A DNA stretch of 64,000 bases from Parahalioglobus pacificus (lineage in GTDB: Bacteria > Pseudomonadota > Gammaproteobacteria > Pseudomonadales > Halieaceae). This document shows, in pieces, positions 28,643 to 37,803 of this stretch. Within the stretch, counting starts at the first letter, position 1, and each line of letters opens with the position of its first letter. The stretch lies in the NCBI RefSeq assembly GCF_014652275.1, contig NZ_BMYM01000001.1, positions 744,001-808,000 of the forward strand, in the 5' to 3' direction. The notes beneath the pieces are model-generated. The model worked only from the letters and a program-made list of their open reading frames with translations, was not told the origin of the DNA and made no database searches. A program made the translations under genes and the position numbers.

Positions 28643-29746
28643 ATGAGCGACAGGGTGCCCACCCGATTTGTGACTACCCTTCTGAAAATGGTGGACACGC
28701 GCGGCTACGACTTTTCCCACATCCTCAGTGATGCGGGCCTGGAGTTTGACCCCATGCAGCCCGATGATCCGGCCTATAAGGCCGAGATCAGTGCTATGCA
28801 GTATTCCCGGGTTTACCAGCATGTATTGCACTTACTGCAGGACGAGACCTTTGGTGTGACCGGCAGCGAGCTGGTGGCTCCCGGCGCGTTTCGCATGATG
28901 TGTTATTGCATTGTGTCCTGCGACAACCTTGGCCAGGCGATTCGACGGGCGTCCGAGTTTTACCGCACGTTCTTTGATGAACGCAGCCAGTTATACACCA
29001 ACTTTTCCGAGCAGTATGCGCGCGTTGGCTATCGAACATTGGCCCCCGGGGCTGAAGGTCAGGCTGCCAATCAGTCACAGCAGGTAGGGGTGGCAGAGGC
29101 CTATGGACTATCGATGTGGCACCGATTTTTTGGCTGGCTGTGTGGCAGGCCCATCGAACTCAAGCGGGTAGATTTCACAGGCTCTGCACCGGAACGGTTG
29201 TCGCGCTACGAAGAATTGTTTCGTTGTCCGCTAAACTTCAACCAGAGCAATGACCTGCTCTACTTTGACAGCGCCTGCCTGTCCTGGCCAGTGGTGCACA
29301 CCGAGCATTCCCTACGAGAGTTTCTGCGTACGGCCCCGTACCAGCTACTGATAATGGATGCCGATCCTGACAGCAATAATCTCTCGGCCCAGGTGAAGGC
29401 GATGATTGGTCATGACTTCAGCGACGGCTCTCCCGGTTTTGAAACCATTGCGCAGGCCTTGAATATGTCGGCGCCTACGTTGCGTCGACGTCTTAAGCGA
29501 GAGGGCACTACCTTCCAGCAGATTAAGGACGACGCCCGTTGCGATGCGGCGCGTCTGTGTCTGGACCGGCACGAGCTATCGATAAACGAGGTGGCCTTGC
29601 AACTTGGGTTCACTGATCCCAGCGCCTTCCATCGCTCCTTCAAAAAATGGACCGGGATGACGCCGGGTCAGTTTCGGCTGCAGCGCCAGCGGGGAGAATC
29701 GTTGGCGGAACTGGCCGATTTGGCGCCGGTATCCGACGCTGGCTGA
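28643..29746 (+). CDS. AraC-family transcriptional regulator (OruR/ArgR-like)
   Basis: 367 residues. Residues about 20-205 match the arabinose-binding-like sensor of the OruR group (SRVYQHVLHLLQDETFG and the following segment). The C-terminal 100 residues contain two helix-turn-helix units, including MSAPTLRRRLKREGTTF and FTDPSAFHRSFKKWTG. Such regulators activate catabolic or fatty-acid-derived pathways in response to small molecules. It could control the bolA-trhO-aruI genes downstream or act elsewhere; nothing in the sequence decides this. Confidence 0.9.
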   Translation: MSDRVPTRFVTTLLKMVDTRGYDFSHILSDAGLEFDPMQPDDPAYKAEISAMQYSRVYQHVLHLLQDETFGVTGSELVAPGAFRMMCYCIVSCDNLGQAIRRASEFYRTFFDERSQLYTNFSEQYARVGYRTLAPGAEGQAANQSQQVGVAEAYGLSMWHRFFGWLCGRPIELKRVDFTGSAPERLSRYEELFRCPLNFNQSNDLLYFDSACLSWPVVHTEHSLREFLRTAPYQLLIMDADPDSNNLSAQVKAMIGHDFSDGSPGFETIAQALNMSAPTLRRRLKREGTTFQQIKDDARCDAARLCLDRHELSINEVALQLGFTDPSAFHRSFKKWTGMTPGQFRLQRQRGESLAELADLAPVSDAG

Positions 29747-29772
29747 GCCTGTCGCCGCTACACGCGAGTCGG

Positions 29773-29778
29773 TATAAT
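29773..29778 (+). promoter_or_regulatory. -10 element upstream of bolA
   Basis: A perfect TATAAT lies 25 bp before the bolA start codon. The -35 region is poor (CTGTCG at best), so this may be a regulated or stationary-phase promoter, which would suit bolA. No factor site is visible. Confidence 0.4.
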
Positions 29779-29802
29779 CCCCGCGCTTCGGGGGGAGTAC
29801 AC

Positions 29803-30129
29803 ATGACCGTAGAACAGACTATTGAATCGCGCCTCGTGGAAGGCTTTTCACCGCTCTTTCTCCAGGTTGAGAACGAGTCGCACATGCACAGCGTGCCGCC
29901 AAATTCTGAAACGCACTTCAAGGTCACCCTGGTGAGTGACGGCTTCGAGGGCGTGCGCAAAGTCGCCAGGCACCAAAAGGTTTACGCAGCGCTAGCTGCA
30001 GAGCTTGAGGGGCCCGTACATGCGCTGGCCCTGCATACCTACACGCCTGAGGAGTGGCAGCAGCGGCAGGAGAGCGCGCCCGATTCGCCAGACTGTCTGG
30101 GCGGGAGTAAGCGGGAGTCGCAGTCGTGA
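29803..30129 (+). CDS. bolA: BolA-family protein
   Basis: 108 residues from the ATG at 29803 with GGGGGAG upstream. The class II KH-like BolA fold is recognisable: [23 protein letters not shown] and the RHQKVYAAL helix with conserved His. BolA proteins partner with monothiol glutaredoxins in iron-sulfur handling and bind nucleic acid; in gammaproteobacteria they respond to stress and stationary phase. The stop overlaps the GTG start of trhO, so they are coupled. The last 15-20 residues are polar and probably disordered. Confidence 0.92.
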   Translation: MTVEQTIESRLVEGFSPLFLQVENESHMHSVPPNSETHFKVTLVSDGFEGVRKVARHQKVYAALAAELEGPVHALALHTYTPEEWQQRQESAPDSPDCLGGSKRESQS

Positions 30130-31082
30130 GCCAGATCGTCGTTGCAGCTCTGTACAAGTTCGTCACCCTCGAAGACTACATCGCCATGCGTGAGCCATTG
30201 CTGGATTGCTGCGTCACTGCGGGTGTTAAGGGCACTTTGCTACTGGCGGAAGAGGGCATCAACGGCACGATTGCCGGAACGCGGGAAGGCATAGACGCGG
30301 TACTGGCGTATCTGCGCAATGATGCGCGCCTCGCCGACCTGGAGCACAAGGAAAGCTTTGACGACCATATGCCGTTTCATCGCATGAAGGTAAAGCTTAA
30401 AAAAGAAATTGTGACCATGGGTGTGGATGGGATAGATCCGAACCAAACCGTCGGCACCTATGTGAAGCCCGAGGATTGGAACGCGCTGGTTGACGACCCC
30501 GAGGTGCTATTAATCGATACGCGTAATGATTACGAATACGGCATCGGCAGTTTTCGCGGTGCGGTTGATCCCCACACAACGACCTTCCGCGAGTTCCCTG
30601 GCTGGGTGAGGGAGAACCTTGACCCTGCCAAGCAGAAAAAAGTCGCGATGTTCTGCACCGGCGGCATCCGCTGTGAGAAAGCGTCTGCATTCATGCTCAA
30701 GGAAGGCTTCGAGGAGGTTTACCACCTGCAGGGCGGCGTGCTGAAATACCTCGAAGAAGTGCCCGAAGCTGAGAGCACCTGGGAAGGTGAGTGCTTCGTA
30801 TTTGATAACCGTGTGGCCGTTAATCAACAGCTTGAGAAGGGCCAATACGACCAGTGTTACGGTTGTCGCCACCCAATCACTGAAGACGATAAGCGTTCAC
30901 CACATTACGTGAAGGGCGTTTGTTGTCCACGCTGTTTCGACAGTTTGAGTGAAGACCAGATGGCCCGCTTCTCCGAACGCCAAAAGCAAATCGAACTCGC
31001 TAAGCAGCGCGGTGAGGTCCACGTGGGTGCACCACCGCCGGCGCGTCAGCAACCCCATCCCGAAAACGCCGAGGGTTACTGA
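30126..31082 (+). CDS. trhO: tRNA uridine(34) hydroxylase (rhodanese-related)
   Basis: 318 residues of the YceA/TrhO family. An N-terminal ferredoxin-like domain ([17 protein letters not shown]) precedes a rhodanese domain whose active Cys177 is in [13 protein letters not shown]-terminal cysteine cluster (CYGCRHP ... CCPRCF) may bind metal. TrhO hydroxylates uridine 34 of tRNAs as the first step towards 5-methoxy- or carboxymethoxyuridine. The GTG start overlaps the bolA stop. The stop shares a base with the next gene's start. Confidence 0.93.
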   Translation: MSQIVVAALYKFVTLEDYIAMREPLLDCCVTAGVKGTLLLAEEGINGTIAGTREGIDAVLAYLRNDARLADLEHKESFDDHMPFHRMKVKLKKEIVTMGVDGIDPNQTVGTYVKPEDWNALVDDPEVLLIDTRNDYEYGIGSFRGAVDPHTTTFREFPGWVRENLDPAKQKKVAMFCTGGIRCEKASAFMLKEGFEEVYHLQGGVLKYLEEVPEAESTWEGECFVFDNRVAVNQQLEKGQYDQCYGCRHPITEDDKRSPHYVKGVCCPRCFDSLSEDQMARFSERQKQIELAKQRGEVHVGAPPPARQQPHPENAEGY

Positions 31083-32728
31083 TGAGTGCGACGATTACCT
31101 GCGGGGAGCGCCTGGTTGACATGCTGGCCGCTTACGGCGTCGACACCGTATTTGGTATTCCCGGCAATCACACGGTACCGCTGTATCGCGGGCTATCCGA
31201 CGGCCCCATTCGGCACGTGTCGCCGCGCCATGAACAGGGCGCCGGGTTCATGGCTGATGGCTATGCCCGCGCGACGGGTAAACCGGGCGTCTGCTTTCTC
31301 ATTTCCGGGCCCGGTTTAACCAACGCATTAACGCCGATGATGCAGGCTTTGGCCGATTCTGTACCGATGTTGGTTGTTACTGCAGTAGCCGCCAGGGATC
31401 AGTTGGGCATGGGCGAGGGGCACCTGCATGAATTACCCGACCAGCGGGCGCTGGCAAGCCAGTGTGCCCGTTTCAGTCACACCCTCATGCGTCCTGACGA
31501 GCTGCCGCGCGTACTTGCACGTGCCTTCGCCGTGTTTTCTGCGGAGCGGCCAGGCCCTGTGCACATTGAATTGCCGTTGGATGTGATCACCGCAGATGCC
31601 AGTCATGTCGACCCGACCCCTTGGCCGATGCCGGCAGCGCCCGGCGCACACCCCGAAGCAGTGGCAGAGGCGGCGCGGATGCTGGCCAGTGCTCAACGCC
31701 CTTGTTTGATTGTTGGCGGTGGTGCGGTGGCTTCAGCACTGGAGGTTCAGGAGCTGGCTGAACGGTTTGCTGCGCCTGTGGTGAACACGGTAAATGCAAA
31801 AGGCGTGATGCCTGAGACTCACCCATTGGCGGTTGGGTCCAGCCCTAGCCTCGGTGCTGTGCGCGAGGTTATCTATGGTGCTGATCTGGTGCTGGCCGTG
31901 GGCACGGAGTTCGGGGAAACCGATTACGACATGCTGTTCATCGGCGATCTGGCGCTGCAAGCGCCATTGATTCGGATCGATATCGACGCGCGTCAGTTGT
32001 CCCGCAATCAGCGGCCAACACTGGCGATCTGCGCTGATGCCCGGGCTGCCCTAAGTCAATTGCTGGCAGCAACAGAGGGCGCGGGGCGCGATACGGATCC
32101 TCAGTGGGGTCAAGTGCGGGTAGCGGCCGCTCAGCAGGCCATCAGCCAAGAAGAGCATACGCACCCCGAGTTTCAGGCCCTGTTCGCTGCCGTAAAGTCG
32201 GCCCTGCCCGGTGTTCGACTGGTGGGGGACAGCACCTTGCCCACGTACTACGCGGTCTGGCAATACGAAGCGAGTGCCCCTAGACATTATTTCCATTCGG
32301 CAACGGGTGGCGGCACGCTCGGCTATGCGATACCGGCTGCGCTGGGCGCTAAGTTGGCCGATACAGAGACGCCGGTGGTAGCGCTTATCGGTGACGGCTC
32401 CGCTCAGTTCACGCTGACCGAATTGGCTGCCGGTGTAGAGTCCTCGCTGTCTGTTGTCGTCATTGTTTGGAACAACAACGGGTATAGCGAGATTGAGCAA
32501 GGCATGCACGCGCATGGCTTCAAGCCTGTGGGTGTGGATATCCCGGCACCCGATTTCTGCGCCATCGCCGCGGGGATGGGCTGTAAAACGGCCAAACCGG
32601 AAAACCTGGGTGCGCTGGCGGAGGCCCTGGAAACGGCGCAGTCGGCCGCGGTTCCCACCGTTATCGAACTGCGCCAGGAGCACTTTGTCAGCCAGCCCGC
32701 AGGCCAGTGGTACGGACAGGGTGCTTGA
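31082..32728 (+). CDS. aruI: Thiamine-diphosphate enzyme, 5-guanidino-2-oxopentanoate decarboxylase-like
   Basis: 548 residues of the acetolactate-synthase superfamily. The N-terminal half has the cofactor-activating Glu in PRHEQGAGFMADGYAR. The C-terminal half has the ThDP motif GDGSAQF ending in WNNNGY. The segment RDQLGMGEGHLHELPDQRAL fits the AruI subgroup that decarboxylates 5-guanidino-2-oxopentanoate in arginine transamination, better than IlvB. No FAD-specific evidence or regulatory subunit is present. No aruH aminotransferase lies nearby, so an alternative 2-oxo acid substrate is possible. Its ATG overlaps the trhO stop. Confidence 0.78.
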   Translation: MSATITCGERLVDMLAAYGVDTVFGIPGNHTVPLYRGLSDGPIRHVSPRHEQGAGFMADGYARATGKPGVCFLISGPGLTNALTPMMQALADSVPMLVVTAVAARDQLGMGEGHLHELPDQRALASQCARFSHTLMRPDELPRVLARAFAVFSAERPGPVHIELPLDVITADASHVDPTPWPMPAAPGAHPEAVAEAARMLASAQRPCLIVGGGAVASALEVQELAERFAAPVVNTVNAKGVMPETHPLAVGSSPSLGAVREVIYGADLVLAVGTEFGETDYDMLFIGDLALQAPLIRIDIDARQLSRNQRPTLAICADARAALSQLLAATEGAGRDTDPQWGQVRVAAAQQAISQEEHTHPEFQALFAAVKSALPGVRLVGDSTLPTYYAVWQYEASAPRHYFHSATGGGTLGYAIPAALGAKLADTETPVVALIGDGSAQFTLTELAAGVESSLSVVVIVWNNNGYSEIEQGMHAHGFKPVGVDIPAPDFCAIAAGMGCKTAKPENLGALAEALETAQSAAVPTVIELRQEHFVSQPAGQWYGQGA

Positions 32729-32730
32729 CC

Positions 32731-33090
32731 ATGCTGTTTAAGTCGCCGGATAAACCTGAAGCCCAGGTGACGGGTCGCGTGGCTCTGCGACACTTGTTGG
32801 TCTTCCAGCTGAAGTTAGCCGCAGATGCCCTCAGGGACCTCGTCTTGTCCCCTGTCAGTGTGGTGGTATTTATTCTGGACGCGGTTCGAAAACCGCCTTT
32901 GGAAGACAGCCTCTACCTCAGGCTGATGATGCTGGGGCGCCGCTCAGACGAAATGATCAACCTGTTTGATCAGCACAAGGATGCGGGCAAGTTTACTGTT
33001 GATCAGGCGGTTGACGAATTAGAGCGGCTGGCTGTGAATACCGCAAGAGATCACGGCGGGGTGAAATCTAAAAGCTCATCAAAGACCTAA
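32731..33090 (+). CDS. Small uncharacterised membrane-associated protein
   Basis: 119 residues, starting two bases after the aruI-like stop. One hydrophobic stretch (about residues 42-60, LVLSPVSVVVFILDAV) is followed by SLYLRLMMLGRRSDEMINLFDQH, a well-formed amphipathic segment that suggests a conserved family. The C-terminus is polar and overlaps the end of the opposite-strand protease gene by 23 bases. I recognise no function. Confidence 0.65.
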   Translation: MLFKSPDKPEAQVTGRVALRHLLVFQLKLAADALRDLVLSPVSVVVFILDAVRKPPLEDSLYLRLMMLGRRSDEMINLFDQHKDAGKFTVDQAVDELERLAVNTARDHGGVKSKSSSKT

Positions 33091-33859
33091 GTCGCCCTCG
33101 AATCCGCGACAGCGGCATGTAGGCGCTCATGGCCTGACCGTCGCCGGCTGAGATCACACCGCGCAGCGTCGCTTCGCCAGCCTCGTCCACACTGAACACG
33201 GCCCCGCCTGATGCACCTTTGTAGGCCAGGCAATTGGTATTCACATGATCGTCTGTCACTTCAATCACGCCGCAATGGCTGTGATACGTCAGTGCTTCTC
33301 CGTCCGCACCCAGACCAGCATCTCCGGAAAAGCCCGCCATCGTCAGGCGCCACTGCGGCAGTTCCGACTGCCTGCTCACTCCCCCTCGCGAGTGAACATC
33401 TGCCGCCCAACTCAGCGGCAGGGGTGAATCCAGGGTCAGCAAAGCCCAGTCAGCGCGCATGCCGCCGCCGTCCTCAACTGGCCTAGCTTTGCGCTGGCGC
33501 CCGTCAGGTAGCGTGAAAATAATGTTTTTGCTCAGGTCTTTATAGTGTTCTATGCAGTGCCAGGCGGTGAGCACGTGCCGCGGCGGCCGGTTATCGCGGC
33601 TGGCGAGCAACGTGCCGCTGCAGTCTTCCCTAACATGCCGTGAATAACCTGACTCAATGCGAATGCCGGGAACCGTCAGTTTTCCGACGGCCGAAAGAAA
33701 CGCCGGCGCCTGCTCATCCCAGCGCAGGCGTGGGTCTGCCGAGGCGGGCTGTGCTAGTGCTGCACAGATGAACACCAAGGCGCTCAGGCACAGTGGGTGC
33801 CAGTGCTTCGGCGCCGGTTTATAAGAACGGAGTAAAAGCCTGAACTGGCTGGCTGGCAT
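33068..33859 (-). CDS. Secreted trypsin-like serine protease
   Basis: 263 residues. After a basic N-terminus a hydrophobic signal segment runs to about residue 42 (QPASA). The chymotrypsin-fold triad is complete: His101 in TAWHC, Asp137 in ADWALL, Ser218 in GASGGA. Cysteines near His101 and before Ser218 suggest disulfides. No PDZ domain is present, so it is not DegP/HtrA; it resembles V8/glutamyl-endopeptidase-like bacterial trypsins. It acts in the periplasm or outside the cell. Confidence 0.88.
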   Translation of the reverse strand: MPASQFRLLLRSYKPAPKHWHPLCLSALVFICAALAQPASADPRLRWDEQAPAFLSAVGKLTVPGIRIESGYSRHVREDCSGTLLASRDNRPPRHVLTAWHCIEHYKDLSKNIIFTLPDGRQRKARPVEDGGGMRADWALLTLDSPLPLSWAADVHSRGGVSRQSELPQWRLTMAGFSGDAGLGADGEALTYHSHCGVIEVTDDHVNTNCLAYKGASGGAVFSVDEAGEATLRGVISAGDGQAMSAYMPLSRIRGRLRSLMSF

Positions 33860-33930
33860 GATGCATTGGTGCTGAATAGGATGGGCGCAGTGTAAGTGAG
33901 TGCCACAACACTAGCTAGCAGGAGAGACGC

Positions 33931-34794
33931 GTGCATACAGGCAAAGAAAGGGTCGCGGTTGTCACCGGCGCAAGCCGGGGTGCCGGGAAGGGTATTGCGC
34001 TGGCGTTAGCCGCAGGGGGCGCAACGGTCTACGTAACGGGCCGCAGTCAGCAGGAGGACGACGCGCCGTTGCCCGGCACCGTGTACGCAACGGCAGAGGC
34101 CATCAACGCCGCTGGCGGGAACGGCGTTGCCGTTTGCTGTGATCACGGCGATGACGCCCAGGTTAAAGCCCTGTTTGATCGCATCGGCGAGGAGCATGGC
34201 TATCTGGATATATTGGTGAACAATGCCACCGCACTGCCGGATGCGCTGGTGCAGCCCGGGCCCTTTTGGGAAAAGCCGCTGGAACTCACGCAGTTGTTCG
34301 ATGTGGGTATGCGTTCCCACTACGCCGCCACCTGGCATGCCGCACCGCTGCTATTGGCAAGCGACGGTGCGCTGGTGGTCAATACCTCGTCCTTTGGCGG
34401 GCGCATCTACATGCATGGCCCCGCGTATGGCGCGGGGAAAGCCGCCGTGGACAAAATGGCCCACGATATGGCGATAGATTTCGAACCTCATAAAGTCTGC
34501 GTGATCTCACTGTGGATGGGTTTACTGCTCACCGAGCGCACGCGCCTGGTGTTTGAGGCAGAGCCGGAGAAATACGCAGACTTAATGGCCACTATCGAGC
34601 ACCCCGAGTTTAGCGGTGACGTTATTGCCGCCTTGGCCAACGATGAACAGCGCATGGCCCGTACCGGCAAAGTGTGGATAGGCGCCGAATTGGGCGCCGA
34701 ATACGGTGTGGTGGATGTGGGTGGGCAGACACCGCCCTCACACCGTGCTTTTTTCGGTGGCACCACCGAATTTGGAGAAGCCGTGGTGGAATAG
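33931..34794 (+). CDS. Short-chain dehydrogenase/reductase
   Basis: 287 residues from a GTG at 33931 with AGGAGAG upstream. The motif TGASRGAGKG (an Ala for the usual Ile) binds NAD(P), NNATALPD follows, and the catalytic tyrosine is in PAYGAGKAAVDK. The sequence resembles the DHRS1-like SDR group with its longer C-terminus. It opens a rightward run into an acyl-CoA-dehydrogenase-like oxygenase, an alpha/beta hydrolase and a hydratase, so it probably serves the same degradation route. Confidence 0.87.
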   Translation: MHTGKERVAVVTGASRGAGKGIALALAAGGATVYVTGRSQQEDDAPLPGTVYATAEAINAAGGNGVAVCCDHGDDAQVKALFDRIGEEHGYLDILVNNATALPDALVQPGPFWEKPLELTQLFDVGMRSHYAATWHAAPLLLASDGALVVNTSSFGGRIYMHGPAYGAGKAAVDKMAHDMAIDFEPHKVCVISLWMGLLLTERTRLVFEAEPEKYADLMATIEHPEFSGDVIAALANDEQRMARTGKVWIGAELGAEYGVVDVGGQTPPSHRAFFGGTTEFGEAVVE

Positions 34795-34900
34795 CGGTTT
34801 CTATCCAGCACAGCGTTATAGCCCAAATAGAGGATGAAGCTGTGCCGCGATGGGCGCTTAATCGCAGTACACAATATTACGAAAAGCATGGGGGGAAGCC

Positions 34901-36127
34901 ATGACCAGTCATCAGACCTTTGATACCAAATCACCAGCCAGTGTTTACAGCCTGGGCTCAGAGCGCGCAGAGCAACTGATTGCGGCGGCGCGTGATATGG
35001 GGCCGGCGCTACGCGAGCGTGCCGCGCGCTGCAAGGCTGAGCGCAAAGTGCCCGAAGAAACCATCCGTGATTTCCATGAGGCGGGCTTCTTCAAGATTTT
35101 GCAGCCTGAACAGTGGGGCGGCTACGCCATGGACCCCCAGGTGTTTTACAGCGTTGGCCTGGAAGTGGCTAAACACTGCATGTCCAGCGCCTGGGTGCTG
35201 GGTGTTGTTGCGGTTCACAACTGGCAGTTGGCGGTCTTCGATGATCAGGCAGCGCAGGATGTATGGGGCGACGATGCTTCCGTGCTGATTTCCTCATCCT
35301 ACGCGCCGGTGGGCAAGGTGAAGCCGGTGGAGGGCGGTTACCGCCTGAGTGGACGCTGGAGTTTCTCCAGTGGCTCCGAACACTGCAAATGGGCGTTTCT
35401 GGGTGCTGTAGTGCCCACGCCGGAAGCGCCTTTTGACATGGCTAACTACCGTACTTTCCTGGTGCCCATTGAAGACTACAGCATTGAAGATAACTGGGAT
35501 GTGGTGGGCTTGCAGGGCACGGGCAGCCACGACGTCGTCGTCGATGACGTATTCGTGCCTCAGCATCGCACGCACAAGTCCATGGATGGCTTCCTGTGCC
35601 AGAATCCTGGCAACAGTGTTAACGACGCACCCCTGTACCACATGCCGTTTATGCAGGTGTTTGTGCGCGCCGTGTGCACCGCCAGCCTGGGTGCGCTTGA
35701 GGGTGCCCTGGAGGACTACATCGAGGTTGCCAAAACTCGCCAGGTAGGCCCCAAGAAGATGAAGGACGATCCGTTCGCCCGCGCACTGGCCGCAGAAGTC
35801 AGGGCGTCCATTGATGAAATGCGACTGACCATGGTTCGCAACTTTGACGCCATGATGGCAAATTGCCGCGCCGACGAGCCCATCCCCGTGGAAGACCGTG
35901 TGCGTTATCGCTACGATTCAGCGGTAGTGGCAGACCGGTGCGTGGATCTGTGCGGGAAAATGCTAAAAGCGGCCGGCAGCGGCGGAATTCGCAATGGCAG
36001 CCCCTTACTGGCGCGTCACCTGGATATTCTGGCGAGTCAGGCTCACGTGGCCAATAACGTGGGTCCCTTCGCCAACAACATGGGCGGCATGTTGTTTGGG
36101 GACGACAACATGGACTTCGCGGTTTAG
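34901..36127 (+). CDS. Acyl-CoA-dehydrogenase-fold flavin monooxygenase (HsaA-like)
   Basis: 408 residues with GGGGGAAG before the ATG. The fold is the acyl-CoA dehydrogenase type used by two-component flavin monooxygenases such as HsaA, HpaB group D enzymes and DszC; GRWSFSSGSEHCKWAF and GTGSHDVVVDDVFVP are typical. Such oxygenases take FMNH2 from a separate reductase and hydroxylate phenolic rings. No flavin reductase gene is adjacent. It precedes a C-C hydrolase and a hydratase, the order of steroid A/B-ring or other meta-cleavage routes. Confidence 0.82.
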   Translation: MTSHQTFDTKSPASVYSLGSERAEQLIAAARDMGPALRERAARCKAERKVPEETIRDFHEAGFFKILQPEQWGGYAMDPQVFYSVGLEVAKHCMSSAWVLGVVAVHNWQLAVFDDQAAQDVWGDDASVLISSSYAPVGKVKPVEGGYRLSGRWSFSSGSEHCKWAFLGAVVPTPEAPFDMANYRTFLVPIEDYSIEDNWDVVGLQGTGSHDVVVDDVFVPQHRTHKSMDGFLCQNPGNSVNDAPLYHMPFMQVFVRAVCTASLGALEGALEDYIEVAKTRQVGPKKMKDDPFARALAAEVRASIDEMRLTMVRNFDAMMANCRADEPIPVEDRVRYRYDSAVVADRCVDLCGKMLKAAGSGGIRNGSPLLARHLDILASQAHVANNVGPFANNMGGMLFGDDNMDFAV

Positions 36128-36137
36128 GAGTGGCGCG

Positions 36138-36974
36138 TTGACAACAATGAATGGGCTGCTGCCCGAAGACCAATACGCCGAGTGCGCCAACGGGTACCGG
36201 ATTCATTACATCGATCAGGGGGAGGGCGACGTTGTGCTTTTCCTCCACGGGTCGGGACCTGGCGCCAGTGGGCACAGCAACTTCAAGGGCAATTACCCGG
36301 CGCTAGTCGAGGCCGGCTACCGCTGCATTGTGCCTGACCATATTGGCTACGGCTTCTCGGACAAACCCGACGACAGGGATCATCCCCTGGATTTCTTTGT
36401 TGAGTGCATGATCCAGACGTTGGATTGCGCCGGCGTTGAGAAATGCACCATCGTGGGCAACTCACTGGGCGGTGCTGTCGCCCTGGGTATGGCACTGGAC
36501 TACCCGGAGCGGGTGGAGAAACTCATTCTGATGGCGCCGGGCGGCCTGAGTGAGTTGGCCGAGTACCAGCAGATGCCGGGTATGCAGAAGGTGTTCGCTG
36601 TCTTCGGCTCTGGCGAGCCGGTAACCCCCGCCGTCATGAAAGATTTGTTTGCCACTGGTTTGATGCACAACCCCGAGCACGCCACCGATGAATTGGTGGC
36701 CGAGCGGATGCAGATTATGGGCATTATGAACGGCCACGTAATGGCAACCATGCAAGTGCCCGTGCTCACCGAGCGGTTGCAGGAGATTGACTGTCCAGTG
36801 CTGGGGTTCTGGGGGCTCAACGAAAAAATGATGCCCGAGAATGGCATCATGGCGATGGCCAACAACCTCAAGCATTTACGATTTGTACTGGTGGCTGAGT
36901 GTGGTCATTGGGTAATGGTTGAACACGAGGACATGTTTAATCGCTACTGCCTGGATTTTCTGACCCATGGATAA
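36138..36974 (+). CDS. Alpha/beta hydrolase, meta-cleavage-product hydrolase-like
   Basis: 278 residues if the TTG at 36138 is used (AGGAG ends 7 bases upstream); an in-frame ATG at 36147 is 16 bases from that site. The oxyanion loop HGSGPGASG and nucleophile elbow GNSLGG (Ser109) match the HsaD/BphD/MhpC group that cuts C-C bonds in ring-fission products. The acid normally reads WGxxDxxxP; here it is WGLNEKMMP, so Glu may stand in for Asp. His is in CGHWVMVEH. The gene overlaps the hydratase by 8 bases. Confidence 0.85.
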   Translation: MTTMNGLLPEDQYAECANGYRIHYIDQGEGDVVLFLHGSGPGASGHSNFKGNYPALVEAGYRCIVPDHIGYGFSDKPDDRDHPLDFFVECMIQTLDCAGVEKCTIVGNSLGGAVALGMALDYPERVEKLILMAPGGLSELAEYQQMPGMQKVFAVFGSGEPVTPAVMKDLFATGLMHNPEHATDELVAERMQIMGIMNGHVMATMQVPVLTERLQEIDCPVLGFWGLNEKMMPENGIMAMANNLKHLRFVLVAECGHWVMVEHEDMFNRYCLDFLTHG

Positions 36975-37755
36975 ACAACGTATCGACGCTCTGGGCCATG
37001 AGCTTTATCGCGCCATGCGCGACTTTGCCATGCTGGCGCCACTGACTGAGCGTGAACCCGATATCACCATTGAAGACGCTTACCACATCAGCCAGCGCAT
37101 GTTGGCGCTGCGATTGGCGCAGGATGGTGAAAGCGTGGTGGGTAAAAAGATCGGCGTGACCAGTAAGCCGGTGCAGGAAATGCTGGGCGTGTTCCAGCCG
37201 GATTTTGGTTTCCTTACCGACGCAATGGCCTACGCAGACGGGTCGGATATACCCATTGCCGGTAATCTGATTCAGCCCCGGGCGGAGGGCGAGATCGCTT
37301 TTCGCCTGCGAAAGGATCTGCAGGGCCCCGGTGTCACCGAGGCTGACGTGCTTGACGCCACCGAGACAATTATTCCCTGCTTCGAGATCGTCGATTCCCG
37401 GATTCGCGACTGGCAAATTCGCATCGAAGACACGGTGGCCGACAATGCCTCCTGTGGTGTGTATGTGCTGGGCGATACGGAAGTCGATCCGCGTGATTTC
37501 GATTTACCCAATCTCCACATGACCATTTACAAGAACGGTGAAAAGCACAGTGAAGGTCTTGGCAGCGCCGTTCAGGGCAATCCGCTCACTGCGGTGGCAT
37601 GGCTGGCAAATACGCTTGGCGAGTTCGGTATACCGTTCAAGGCAGGCGAAGTGATTCTCTCGGGATCACTGGCGCCACTGATTCCGGTAGTGGCGGGTGA
37701 CGCAATGTCCCTTGAAATTGATGGCGTGGGTGGCTGTTCCTGTCGATTCGCCTAG
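36967..37755 (+). CDS. 2-oxopent-4-enoate hydratase-like protein (MhpD/HsaE family)
   Basis: 262 residues of the fumarylacetoacetate-hydrolase/MhpD superfamily. VGKKIGVTSKPVQEMLGV, the metal ligands in PRAEGEIAF and PCFEIVDSRI match 2-hydroxypenta-2,4-dienoate hydratases and decarboxylases. It adds water to the dienoate released by the preceding hydrolase. It overlaps that hydrolase gene. The aldolase and acylating dehydrogenase that normally follow (HsaF/HsaG or MhpE/MhpF) are not seen. Confidence 0.88.
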   Translation: MDKQRIDALGHELYRAMRDFAMLAPLTEREPDITIEDAYHISQRMLALRLAQDGESVVGKKIGVTSKPVQEMLGVFQPDFGFLTDAMAYADGSDIPIAGNLIQPRAEGEIAFRLRKDLQGPGVTEADVLDATETIIPCFEIVDSRIRDWQIRIEDTVADNASCGVYVLGDTEVDPRDFDLPNLHMTIYKNGEKHSEGLGSAVQGNPLTAVAWLANTLGEFGIPFKAGEVILSGSLAPLIPVVAGDAMSLEIDGVGGCSCRFA

Positions 37756-37803
37756 ACTCAATGTTAGACGACAACTCGGTGTTAGAGCACAAAGGTGAAT
37801 TCT

